From contig OX326959.1 in assembly GCA_946800325.1 (NCBI GenBank), positions 35,578,908 to 35,642,907 on the forward strand: 64,000 nt of DNA. Reading direction: 5' to 3'. Both the position numbers and the translations under genes were made by a program. The notes beneath the pieces are model-generated. The model was not told the origin of the DNA and made no database searches. It saw only the letters and a list, made by a program, of their open reading frames with translations. Positions 36,177 to 49,400 of this stretch are shown piece by piece. Origin of the DNA: Luzula sylvatica (Eukaryota; Streptophyta; Magnoliopsida; Poales; Juncaceae). How positions within the stretch are numbered: position 1 is the first letter of the stretch; every line of letters begins with the position of its first letter.

Positions 36177-38205
36177 CTTCAATTAAGGAGTATTTTGAGT
36201 ACGATATGAAAATTTAGTATTTTGCATGTGTTACACTAAAATTTTAATATTTTTTTAAAAAATATCTTAATTGAATTTCTTGAAGGTGTTAGACTTATAT
36301 TTTTGCATTTTTAAGAAATTTTTTAAAAAATTGAAATTTGTGTGTGTTAGTCTTCAATTACGGAGTATTTTACGTACGATATGAAAATTGTTTATTTGGC
36401 TTGTGTTACACTGATATTTTAACATTTTTTTTAAAAATATCATAATTGATTTTTTTGAAGGTGTTGGACTAATGTTTTTGCATTTTTAAGAAAATTTGGA
36501 AAAAATTGAAATTTGTGTGTGTTAGTCTTCTATTACGGAGTATTTTTTGTACGACATGAAAATTGAGTATTTGGAATGTGTTACACTTCAATTTTAACAT
36601 TTTTTAAAAAAATATCTTAATTGAATTTTTTTAAGGTGTGAGACTTCAGTTTTAGCATTTTTAAAAAAATTTTAAAAAAATTGAAATTTATGTGTTAAAG
36701 TCTTCAATTACATAGTATTTTGAGTAGGACATAAAAATTGAGTATTTGTCTTGTGTTACACTGCAATTTTGATATTTTAACAAAAAACTATCTTAATTGT
36801 ATTTTTTGAAGGTGTTAGACTTCAGTTTTTGCATTTTTAAGAAATTTTTCAAAAACTTTAAATTTGCGTGTGTTAGTCTTCAATTAAGGAGTATTTTGGG
36901 TACGACATGAAAATTAAGTATTTTGAATGTGTCACACTTCAATTTTAAAAAAAATTAAAAAAATATATTAATTGAATTTTTTGATGGAATTACACTTCAT
37001 TTTTTTTCATTTTTAAGAAATTTTTAAAAAAATTGAAATTTGTGTGTGTTAGTCTTCAATTACGGAGTATTTTGAGTACGATATGAAAATTGAATATTTT
37101 GCATGTGTTACACTACAATTTTAACATTTTTTTAAAAAAATATCTTAATTCAATTTTTTGAAGGTGTTGGACTTCTGTTTTTGAATTTTTAAGAGATTTT
37201 TGAAAAAATTGAAATTTGTGTGTGTTAGTCTTCAATTACGGAGTATTTTACGTACGACATGAAAATTGTTTATTTGGCTTGTGTTACACTTCAATTTTAA
37301 CATTTTTTTAAAATATATTAATTGAATTTTTTGAATGTGTTGGACTTCTGTTTTTGCATTTTTAAGAAATTTTTAAAAAAATTGAAATTTGTTCGTGTTA
37401 GTCTTCAATTACGGAGTATGTTGAGTACGACATGAAAATTGAGTATTTGGCTAGTGTTACACTGCAATTTTAACTTTTTTTCGAAAAAATATCTTAATTT
37501 ACTTTTTTGAAGGTGTTAGACTTCAATTTTTGCATTTTTAAGAAATTTTTAAAAAATTGAAATTTGTGTGTGTTAGTCTTCAATTACGGAGTATTTTGAG
37601 TACGACATAAAAATTGAGTATTTTTCTTGTTTTATACTTCCATTTTGACATATTTTAAAAAATATCTTAATTAAATTTTTGGAAGGTGTTAGACTTCTTT
37701 CTTTGCATTTTTAAGAAAATTTGAAAAAATTGAAATTTGTGTGTGTTAGTCTTCAATTACGTAGTATTTTGACTACGATATGAAAATTGAGTATTTTGCA
37801 TGTGTTACACTAAAATTTTAAAAAAAATTTAAAAAATATCTTAATTGAATTTTTTGAAGGTGTTAGACTTCTGTTTTTGAATTTTTAAGAGATTTTAGAA
37901 AAAATTGAAATTTGTGTGTGTTATTCTTCAATTACGGAGTATTTTGAGTACGACATGAAAATTGAGTATTAGGCTTGTGTTACACTGCAATTTTAACTTT
38001 TTTTCAAAAAAATTTCTTAATTTAATTTTTCGAAGGTGTTAGATTTCAATTTTTGAATTTTTAAGAAATTTTTAAAAAATTGAAATGTGTGTGTGTTAGT
38101 CTTCAATTACGGAGTATTTTGAGTACGACATAAAAATTGAGTATTTAGCTTGTTTTATACTTCAATTTTAACATATTTTAAAAAATATCTTAATTAATTT
38201 TTTTG
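36177..38205 (+). repeat. 18-mer HOR, copy 3, continued by the 12-mer array
   Basis: It follows the same type order as copy 2 up to the TTAGC/ACATAAAA monomer. At about 38206 the types also belong to the first 12-mer unit, so the last part of this 18-mer and the first part of the 12-mer array are the same monomers. Confidence 0.78.
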
Positions 38206-41200
38206 AAGGTGTTAGACTTCTGTTATTGCATTTTTAAGAAAATTTGAAAATAATGAAATTTGTGTGTGTTAGTCTTCAATTACGGTGTATTTTGAGTAAG
38301 ATATGAAAATTGAGTATTTTACATGTGTTACACTAAAATTTGAACATTTTTAAAAAAAATATCTTAATTAAATTTTTTGAAGGTGTTAGACTTCTGTTTT
38401 TGCATTTTTAAGAAAATTTGAAAAAAATTAAATTTGTGTGTGTTAGCCTTCAATTACGGTGTATTTTGAGTACGATACGAAAATTGAGTATTTTGCATGT
38501 GTTAGACTAAAATTTTAAATTAGACTTCAGTTTTTGCATTTTTAAGATATTTTTGAAAAAATTAAAATTTGTGCGTGTTAGTCTTCAATTACGAAGTATT
38601 TTGAGTATGACATGAAAATTGATTATTTTTCTTGTTTTATACTTCAATTTTAACATTTTTTTAAAATATATTAATTGAAAATTTTGAAGGTGTTAGACTT
38701 CTACTTTTGCATTTTTCAGAAAATTTTTAAAAAATTGAAATTTGTTCGTGTTAGTCTTCAATTACGGAGTATTTTGAGTACGACATGAAAATTGTATATT
38801 TGGCTTGTGTTACACTTAAATTTTAACATTTTTTTCAAAAATATCATAATTGATTTTTTTGAAGGTGTTGGACTAATGTTTTTGCATTTTTAAGAAAATT
38901 TGGAAAAAAATTGAAATTTGTGTGTGTTATTCTTCAATTACGGACTATTTTTTGTACGACATGAAAATTGAGTATATTTGGCTAGTGTTACACAGCAATT
39001 TTAACTATTTTTCGAAAAAATATCTTAATTTAATTTTTTGAAGGTGTTAGACTTCAATTTTTGCATTTTTAAGAAATTGTTAAAAAATTGAAATTTGTGT
39101 GTGTTAGTCTTCAATTACGTAGTATTTTGAGTACAACATAAAAAATGAGTATTTTGCTTGTTTTATACTTCAATTTTAACATATTTTAAAAAATATCTTA
39201 ATTAAATTTTTTGAAGGCGCTAGACTTCAGTTTTTGCATTTTTAAGAAAATTTGAAAAAATTGAAATTTGTGTGTGTTAGTCTTCAATTACGGAGTATTT
39301 TGAGTACGATATGAAAATTGAGTCTTTTGCATGTGTTACACTAAAATTTTAACATTTTTTTAAAAAATATCTTAATTCAATTTTTTGAAGGTGTTAGACT
39401 TCAGTTTTTGAATTTTTAAGAAATTTTTGAAAAAATTGAAATTTGTGTGTCTTAGTCTTTAATTACGGAGTATTTTGAGTACGACATGAAAATTGAGTAT
39501 TTTGCTTGTTTTATACTTCAATTTTAACATGTTTAAAAAAATATCTTACTTAATTTTTTTGAAGGTGTTAGACTTCTGTTTTTGCATTTTTAAGAAAATT
39601 TGAAAAAGTTGAAATTTGTGTGTGTTAGTCTTCAATTACGGAGTATTTTGAGTACGATATGAAAATTGAGTATTTTACATGTGTTACACTAAAATTTGAA
39701 CATTTTTATAAAAAATATCTTAATTGAATTTTTTGAAGGTGTCAGACTTCAGTTTTTGCATTTTTAAGAGATTTATGAAAAAATTGAAATTTGTGCGTGT
39801 TAGTCTTCAATTACGAAGTATTTTGAGTATGACATGAAAATTGAGTATTTTTCTTGTTTTATACATCAATTTTAACATTTTTTTTAAATATATTAATTGA
39901 ATTTTTTGAAGGTGCTAGACTTCTATTTTTGCATTTTTTCAGAAAATTTTTAAAAAATTGAAATTTGTTCGTGTTAGTCTTCAATTACAGAGTATGTTGA
40001 GTAAGACATGAAAATTGAGTATTTGGCTTGTGTTACACTGCAATTTTAACTTTTTTTCAAAAAAAATTCTTAATTTAATTTTTCTAAGGTGTTAGACTTC
40101 AATTTTTGCATTTTTAAGAAATTTTTGTAAAAATTGATATTTGTGTGTGTTAGTCTTCAATTACGGAGTATTTTACGTACGATATGAAAATTGTTTATTT
40201 GGCTTGTGTTACACTTATATTTTAACATTTTTTTCAAAAATATTATCATTGATTTTTTTGAAGGTGTTAGACTTCTGTTATTGCATTTTTAAGAAAATTT
40301 GAAAATAATGAAATTTGTGTGTGTTGGTCTTCAATTACGGTGTATTTTGAGTGTGATATGAAAATTGAGTATTTTACATGTGTTACACTAAAATTTGAAC
40401 ATTTTTAAAAAAAATATCTTAATTAAATTTTTTGAAGGTGTTAGACTTCTGTTTTTGCATTTTTAAGAAAATTTGAAAAAAATTAAATTTGTGTGTGTTA
40501 GCCTTCAATTACGGTGTATTTTGAGTACGATACGAAAATGGAGTATTTTGCATGTTCTAGACTAAAATTTTAAATTAGACTTCAGTTTTTGCATTTTTAA
40601 GATATTTTTGAAAAAATTAAAATTTGTGCGTGTTAGTCTTCAATTACGAAGTATTTTGAGTATGACATGAAAATTGATTATTTTTCTTGTTTTATACTTC
40701 AATTTTAACATTTTTTTAAAATATATTAATTGAAATTTTTGAAGGTGTTAGACTTCTACTTTTGCATTTTTCAGAAAATTTTTAAAAAATTGAAATTTGT
40801 TCGTGTTAGTCTTCAATTACGGAGTATTTTGAGTACGACATGAAAATTGTATATTTGGCTTGTGTTACACTTAAATTTTAACATTTTTTTCAAAAATATC
40901 ATAATTGATTTTTTTGAAGGTGTTGGACTAATGTTTTTGCATTTTTAAGAAAATTTGGAAAAAAATTGAAATTTGTGTTTGTTATTCTTCAATTACGGAC
41001 TATTTTTTGTACGACATGAAAATTGAGTATATTTGGCTAGTGTTACACAGCAATTTTAACTATTTTTCGAAAAAATATCTTAATTTAATTTTTTGAAGGT
41101 GTTAGACTTCAATTTTTGCATTTTTAAGAAATTGTTAAAAAATTGAAATTTGTGTGTGTTAGTCTTCAATTACGTAGTATTTTGAGTACAACATAAAAAA

Positions 41201-44200
41201 TGAGTATTTTGCTTGTTTTATACTTCAATTTTAACATATTTTAAAAAATATCTTAATTAAATTTTTTGAAGGCGCTAGACTTCAGTTTTTGCATTTTTAA
41301 GAAAATTTGAAAAAATTGAAATTTGTGTGTGTTAGTCTTCAATTACGGAGTATTTTGAGTACGATATGAAAATTGAGTCTTTTGCATGTGTTACACTAAA
41401 ATTTTAACATTTTTTTAAAAAATATCTTAATTCAATTTTTTGAAGGTGTTAGACTTCAGTTTTTGAATTTTTAAGAAATTTTTGAAAAAATTGAAATTTG
41501 TGTGTCTTAGTCTTTAATTACGGAGTATTTTGAGTACGACATGAAAATTGAGTATTTTGCTTGTTTTATACTTCAATTTTAACATGTTTAAAAAAATATC
41601 TTACTTAATTTTTTTGAAGGTGTTAGACTTCTGTTTTTGCATTTTTAAGAAAATTTGAAAAAGTTGAAATTTGTGTGTGTTAGTCTTCAATTACGGAGTA
41701 TTTTGAGTACGATATGAAAATTGAGTATTTTACATGTGTTACACTAAAATTTGAACATTTTTATAAAAAATATCTTAATTGAATTTTTTGAAGGTGTCAG
41801 ACTTCAGTTTTTGCATTTTTAAGAGATTTATGAAAAAATTGAAATTTGTGCGTGTTAGTCTTCAATTACGAAGTATTTTGAGTATGACATGAAAATTGAG
41901 TATTTTTCTTGTTTTATACATCAATTTTAACATTTTTTTTAAATATATTAATTGAATTTTTTGAAGGTGCTAGACTTCTATTTTTGCATTTTTTCAGAAA
42001 ATTTTTAAAAAATTGAAATTTGTTCGTGTTAGTCTTCAATTACAGAGTATGTTGAGTAAGACATGAAAATTGAGTATTTGGCTTGTGTTACACTGCAATT
42101 TTAACTTTTTTTCAAAAAAAATTCTTAATTTAATTTTTCTAAGGTGTTAGACTTCAATTTTTGCATTTTTAAGAAATTTTTGTAAAAATTGATATTTGTG
42201 TGTGTTAGTCTTCAATTACGGAGTATTTTACGTACGATATGAAAATTGTTTATTTGGCTTGTGTTACACTTATATTTTAACATTTTTTTCAAAAATATTA
42301 TCATTGATTTTTTTGAAGGTGTTAGACTTCTGTTATTGCATTTTTAAGAAAATTTGAAAATAATGAAATTTGTGTGTGTTGGTCTTCAATTACGGTGTAT
42401 TTTGAGTGTGATATGAAAATTGAGTATTTTACATGTGTTACACTAAAATTTGAACATTTTTAAAAAAAATATCTTAATTAAATTTTTTGAAGGTGTTAGA
42501 CTTCTGTTTTTGCATTTTTAAGAAAATTTGAAAAAAATTAAATTTGTGTGTGTTAGCCTTCAATTACGGTGTATTTTGAGTACGATACGAAAATGGAGTA
42601 TTTTGCATGTTCTAGACTAAAATTTTAAATTAGACTTCAGTTTTTGCATTTTTAAGATATTTTTGAAAAAATTAAAATTTGTGCGTGTTAGTCTTCAATT
42701 ACGAAGTATTTTGAGTATGACATGAAAATTGATTATTTTTCTTGTTTTATACTTCAATTTTAACATTTTTTTAAAATATATTAATTGAAATTTTTGAAGG
42801 TGTTAGACTTCTACTTTTGCATTTTTCAGAAAATTTTTAAAAAATTGAAATTTGTTCGTGTTAGTCTTCAATTACGGAGTATTTTGAGTACGACATGAAA
42901 ATTGTATATTTGGCTTGTGTTACACTTAAATTTTAACATTTTTTTCAAAAATATCATAATTGATTTTTTTGAAGGTGTTGGACTAATGTTTTTGCATTTT
43001 TAAGAAAATTTGGAAAAAAATTGAAATTTGTGTTTGTTATTCTTCAATTACGGACTATTTTTTGTACGACATGAAAATTGAGTATATTTGGCTAGTGTTA
43101 CACAGCAATTTTAACTATTTTTCGAAAAAATATCTTAATTTAATTTTTTGAAGGTGTTAGACTTCAATTTTTGCATTTTTAAGAAATTGTTAAAAAATTG
43201 AAATTTGTGTGTGTTAGTCTTCAATTACGTAGTATTTTGAGTACAACATAAAAAATGAGTATTTTGCTTGTTTTATACTTCAATTTTAACATATTTTAAA
43301 AAATATCTTAATTAAATTTTTTGAAGGCGCTAGACTTCAGTTTTTGCATTTTTAAGAAAATTTGAAAAAATTGAAATTTGTGTGTGTTAGTCTTCAATTA
43401 CGGAGTATTTTGAGTACGATATGAAAATTGAGTATTTTGCATGTGTTACACTAAAATTTTAACATTTTTTTAAAAAATATCTTAATTGAATTTTTGAAGG
43501 TGTTAGACTTCAGTTTTTGAATTTTTAAGAAATTTTTGAAAAAATTGAAATTTGTGTGTCTTAGTCTTTAATTACGGAGTATTTTGAGTACGACATGAAA
43601 ATTGAGTATTTTGCTTGTTTTATACTTCAATTTTAACATGTTTAAAAAAATATCTTACTTAATTTTTTTGAAGGTGTTAGACTTCTGTTTTTGCATTTTT
43701 AAGAAAATTTGAAAAAGTTGAAATTTGTGTGTGTTAGTCTTCAATTACGGAGTATTTTGAGTACGATATGAAAATTGAGTATTTTACATGTGTTACACTA
43801 CAATTTGAACATTTTTATAAAAAATATCTTAATTGAATTTTTTGAAGGTGTCAGACTTCAGTTTTTGCATTTTTAAGAGATTTCTGAAAAAATTGAAATT
43901 TGTGCGTGTTAGTCTTCAATTACGAAGTATTTTGAGTATGACATGAAAATTGAGTATTTTTCTTGTTTTATACATCAATTTTAACTTTTTTTTTAAATAT
44001 ATTAATTGAATTTTTTGAAGGCGTTAGACTTCTATTTTTGCATTTTTTCAGAAAATTTTTAAAAAATTGAAATTTGTTCGTGTTAGTCTTCAATTACAGA
44101 GTATGTTGAGTAAGACATGAAAATTGAGTATTTGGCTTGTGTTACACTGCAATTTTAACTTTTTTTCAAAAAAAATTCTTAATTTAATTTTTCTAAGGTG

Positions 44201-46424
44201 TTAGACTTCAATTTTTGCATTTTTAAGAAATTTTTGTAAAAATTGATATTTGTGTGTGTTAGTCTTCAATTACGGAGTATTTTACGTACGATATGAAAAT
44301 TGTTTATTTGGCTTGTGTTACACTTATATTTTAACATTTTTTTCAAAAATATTATCATTGATTTTTTTGAAGGTGTTAGACTTCTGTTATTGCATTTTTA
44401 AGAAAATTTGAAAATAATGAAATTTGTGTGTGTTGGTCTTCAATTACGGTGTATTTTGAGTGTGATATGAAAATTGAGTATTTTACATGTGTTACACTAA
44501 AATTTGAACATTTTTAAAAAAAATATCTTAATTAAATTTTTTGAAGGTGTTAGACTTCTGTTTTTGCATTTTTAAGAAAATTTGAAAAAAATTAAATTTG
44601 TGTGTGTTAGCCTTCAATTACGGTGTATTTTGAGTACGATACGAAAATGGAGTATTTTGCATGTTCTAGACTAAAATTTTAAATTAGACTTCAGTTTTTG
44701 CATTTTTAAGATATTTTTGAAAAAATTAAAATTTGTGCGTGTTAGTCTTCAATTACGAAGTATTTTGAGTATGACATGAAAATTGATTATTTTTCTTGTT
44801 TTATACTTCAATTTTAACATTTTTTTAAAATATATTAATTGAAATTTTTGAAGGTGTTAGACTTCTACTTTTGCATTTTTCAGAAAATTTTTAAAAAATT
44901 GAAATTTGTTCGTGTTAGTCTTCAATTACGGAGTATTTTGAGTACGACATGAAAATTGTATATTTGGCTTGTGTTACACTTAAATTTTAACATTTTTTTC
45001 AAAAATATCATAATTGATTTTTTTGAAGGTGTTGGACTAATGTTTTTGCATTTTTAAGAAAATTTGGAAAAAAAATGAAATTTGTGTTTGTTATTCTTCA
45101 ATTACGGACTATTTTTTGTACGACATGAAAATTGAGTATATTTGGCTAGTGTTACACAGCAATTTTAACTATTTTTCGAAAAAATATCTTAATTTAATTT
45201 TTTGAAGGTGTTAGACTTCAATTTTTGCATTTTTAAGAAATTGTTAAAAAATTGAAATTTGTGTGTGTTAGTCTTCAATTACGTAGTATTTTGAGTACAA
45301 CATAAAAAATGAGTATTTTGCTTGTTTTATACTTCAATTTTAACATATTTTAAAAAATATCTTAATTAAATTTTTTGAAGGCGCTAGACTTCAGTTTTTG
45401 CATTTTTAAGAAAATTTGAAAAAATTGAAATTTGTGTGTGTTAGTCTTCAATTACGGAGTATTTTGAGTACGATATGAAAATTGAGTATTTTGCATGTGT
45501 TACACTAAAATTTTAACATTTTTTTAAAAAATATCTTAATTGAATTTTTTGAAGGTGTTAGACTTCAGTTTTTGAATTTTTAAGAAATTTTTGAAAAAAT
45601 TGAAATTTGTGTGTCTTAGTCTTTAATTACGGAGTATTTTGAGTACGACATGAAAATTGAGTATTTTGCTTGTTTTATACTTCAATTTTAACATGTTTAA
45701 AAAAATATCTTACTTAATTTTTTTGAAGGTGTTAGACTTCTGTTTTTGCATTTTTAAGAAAATTTGAAAAAGTTGAAATTTGTGTGTGTTAGTCTTCAAT
45801 TACGGAGTATTTTGAGTACGATATGAAAATTGAGTATTTTACATGTGTTACACTACAATTTGAACATTTTTATAAAAAATATCTTAATTGAATTTTTTGA
45901 AGGTGTCAGACTTCAGTTTTTGCATTTTTAAGAGATTTCTGAAAAAATTGAAATTTGTGCGTGTTAGTCTTCAATTACGAAGTATTTTGAGTATGACATG
46001 AAAATTGAGTATTTTTCTTGTTTTATACATCAATTTTAACTTTTTTTTTAAATATATTAATTGAATTTTTTGAAGGCGTTAGACTTCTATTTTTGCATTT
46101 TTTCAGAAAATTTTTAAAAAATTGAAATTTGTTCGTGTTAGTCTTCAATTACAGAGTATGTTGAGTAAGACATGAAAATTGAGTATTTGGCTTGTGTTAC
46201 ACTGCAATTTTAACTTTTTTTCAAAAAAAATTCTTAATTTAATTTTTCTAAGGTGTTAGACTTCAATTTTTGCATTTTTAAGAAATTTTTGTAAAAATTG
46301 ATATTTGTGTGTGTTAGTCTTCAATTACGGAGTATTTTACGTACGATATGAAAATTGTTTATTTGGCTTGTGTTACACTTATATTTTAACATTTTTTTCA
46401 AAAATATTATCATTGATTTTTTTG
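38206..46424 (+). repeat. 12-mer HOR array, four tandem copies (2,055 bp each)
   Basis: Copies are 38206-40260, 40261-42315, 42316-44369 and 44370-46424. The marker TTACGGACTATTTTTTG recurs with its C at 38941, 40996, 43051 and 45105, and the AAATTTGAAAAAAATT landmark at 38418, 40473, 42528 and 44582. Each copy has 12 monomers including the 135-bp one. Outer junctions are sharp: at 38206 the preceding monomer end differs from that before the other copies, and at 46425 the array exits into a GGTGTTGGACTAATG monomer where a further copy would read GGTGTTAGACTTCTG. Confidence 0.9.
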
Positions 46425-49400
46425 AAGGTGTTGGACTAATGTTTTTGCATTTTTAAGAAAATTTGGAAAAAATTGAAATTTGTGTGTGTATTAGTCTTCT
46501 ATTACGGAGTATTTTTTGTACGACATGAAAATTGAGTATTTGGAATGTGTTAACACTTCAATTTTAACATATTTAAAAAAATATCTTAATTAAATTTTTT
46601 CATGGTGGTAGACTTCTGTTTTTGCATTTGTAAGAAAATTTGAAAAAATTGAAATTTGTCTTTGTTAGTCTTCAATTACGGAGTATTTTACGTACGACAT
46701 GAAAATTGTTTATTTGGCTTGTGTTACACTTCAATTTTAACATTTTTTTAAAATATATTAATAGAATTTTTTGAATGTGTTAGACTTCTGTTTTAGCATT
46801 TTTAAGAAATTTTTAAAAAAATTGAAATTTGTTCGTGTTACTCTTCAATTACGGAGTATGTTGAGTAAGACTTGAAAATTGAGTATTTGGCTAGTGTTAC
46901 ACTGCAATTTTAACTTTTTTTCGAAAAAATATCTTAATTTAATTTTTTGAAGGTGTTAGACTTAAATTTTTGCATTTTTAAAAAAATTGAAATTTGTGTG
47001 TGTTAGTCTTCAATTACGTAGTATTTTGACTACGATATGAAAATTGAGTATTTTGCATGTGTTACACTAAAATTTTAAAAAAAATTTAAAAAATATCTTA
47101 ATTGAATTTTTTGAAGGTGTTAGACTTCTGTTTTTGAATTTTTAAGAGATTTTAGAAAAAATTGAAATTTGTTTGTGTTATTCTTCAATTACGGAGTATT
47201 TTGAGTACGACATGAAAATTGAGTATTTTACTTGTTTTATACTTCAATTTTAACATTTTTTTAAAATATATTAATTGAATTTTTTTGAAGGTGTTAGATT
47301 TCTGTTTTTGCATTTTTAAGAAAATTTTGAAAAAATTGAAATTTGTGTCTGTTAGTCTTCAATTACGGAGTATTTTGAGTACGACATGAAAATTGAGTAT
47401 TTTGCTTGTTTTATACTTCAATTTTAACATGTTTAAAAAAATATCTTAATTAAATTTTTTGAAGGTCTTAGACTTGTGTTTTTGCATTTTTAAGAAAATT
47501 TGAAAAAATTGAAATTTGTGTATGTTAGTCTTCAATTACGGAGTATTTTGAGTACGATATGAAAATTGAGTATTTTACATGTGTTACACTAAAATTTGAA
47601 CCTTTTTAAAAAAAATATCTTAATTGAATTTTTTGAAGGAGTTAGACTTCAATTTTTGCATTTTTAAGAGAGTTTTGAAAAAATTGAAATTTGTGCGTGT
47701 TAGTCTTCAATTACGAAGTATTTTGAGTATGACATGAAAATTGAGTATTTTTCTTGTTTTATACTTCAATTTTAACATTTTTTTTAAATTTATTAAGTGA
47801 ATTTTTTTAAGGTGTTAGACTTATATTTTAGCATTTTTCAGAAAATTTTTAAAAAATTGAAATTTTTTCGTGTTAGTCTTCAATTACGGAGTATGTTGAG
47901 TTCGACATGAAAATTGAGTATTTGGCTTGTGTTACACTGCAATTTTGACTTTTTTTCAAAAAAAATTATTAATTTAATTTTTCGAAGGTGTTAGACTTCA
48001 ATTTTTGCATTTTTAAGAAATTTCTGAAAAAATTGAAATTTGTGTGTGTTAGTCTTCAATTACGGAGTATTTTACGTACGACATGAAAATTTAGTATTTA
48101 GCTTGTTTTATACTTCAATTTTAACATATTTTAAAAAATACCTAAATTAAATATTTTGAAGGTGTTACACTTCTGTTATTGCATTTTTAAGAAAATTTGA
48201 AAAAAAATGAAATTTGCCTGTGTTAGTCTTTAATTACGGTGTATTTTGAGTACGATATGAAAATGGAGTATTTTGCATGTGTTACACTAAAATTTTAAAT
48301 TTGACTTCAGTTTTTGCATTTTTAAGATATTTTTGAAAAAATTAAAATTTGTGCGTGTTAGTCTTCAATTACGAAGTATTTTGAGTACGACATGAAAATT
48401 GAGTATTTTTCTTGTTTTATACTTCAATTTTAACATTTTTTTTAAATATATTAATTGAATTTTTTGAATGTGTTAGACTTCTATTTTTGCATTTTTTAGC
48501 AAAATTTTAAAAAATTGAAATTTGTTCGTGTTAGTCATTAATTACGGAATATGTTGAGTACGACATGAAAATTGAGTATTTGGCTTGTGTTACACTGCAA
48601 TTTTAACTTTTTTTCAAAAAAATTTCTTAATTTAATTTTTCGAAGGTGTTAGACTTCAATTTTTGCATTTTGAAGAAATTTTTAAAAAATTGAAATGTGT
48701 GTGTGTTAGTCTTCAATTACGGAGTATTTTACGTACGAAATGAAAATTGTTTATTTGGCTTGTGTTACACTTAAATTTTAACATTTTTTTCAAAAATATC
48801 ATAATTGATTTTTTTGAAGGTGTTGCACTAATGTTTTTGCATTTTTATGAAAATTTGGAAAAAATTGAAATTTGTGTGTGTTAGTCTTCAATTACGGAGT
48901 ATTTTTTGTTCAACATGAAAATTGAGTATTTGGCTAGTGTTACACTGCAATTTTAACTTTTTTTTCGAAAAAATATCTTAATTTAAGGTTTTAGACTTCA
49001 ATTTTAGCATTTTTAAGAAATTTTTAAAAAATTGAACTTTGTGTGTGTGAGTCTTCAATTATGGAGTATTTTGAGTATGACATAAAAATTGAGTATTTGG
49101 CTTGTTTTATACTTCAATTTTAAAATAATTTAAAAAATATCATAATTAAATTTTTTGAAGGTGTTTGACTTCTATTTTTGCATTTTTAAGAAAATTTGAA
49201 AAAATTGAAATTTGTGTGTGTTAGTCTTCAATTACGGAGTATTTTGAGTACGATATGAAAATTGAGTATTTTGCATGTGTTACACTAAAAATTATACATT
49301 TTTTTAAAAAATATCTTGATTGAATTTTTTGAAGGTATTAGACTTCAGTTTTTGAATTTTTAAGAGATTTTAGAAAAAATTGAAATTTGTGTGTGTTATT

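Noticed and set aside
38206..46424. CRISPR-like array of spaced direct repeats
   Set aside because: The repeat units are contiguous 174-bp monomers with no unique spacers, and variation is shared between units. There are no cas genes.
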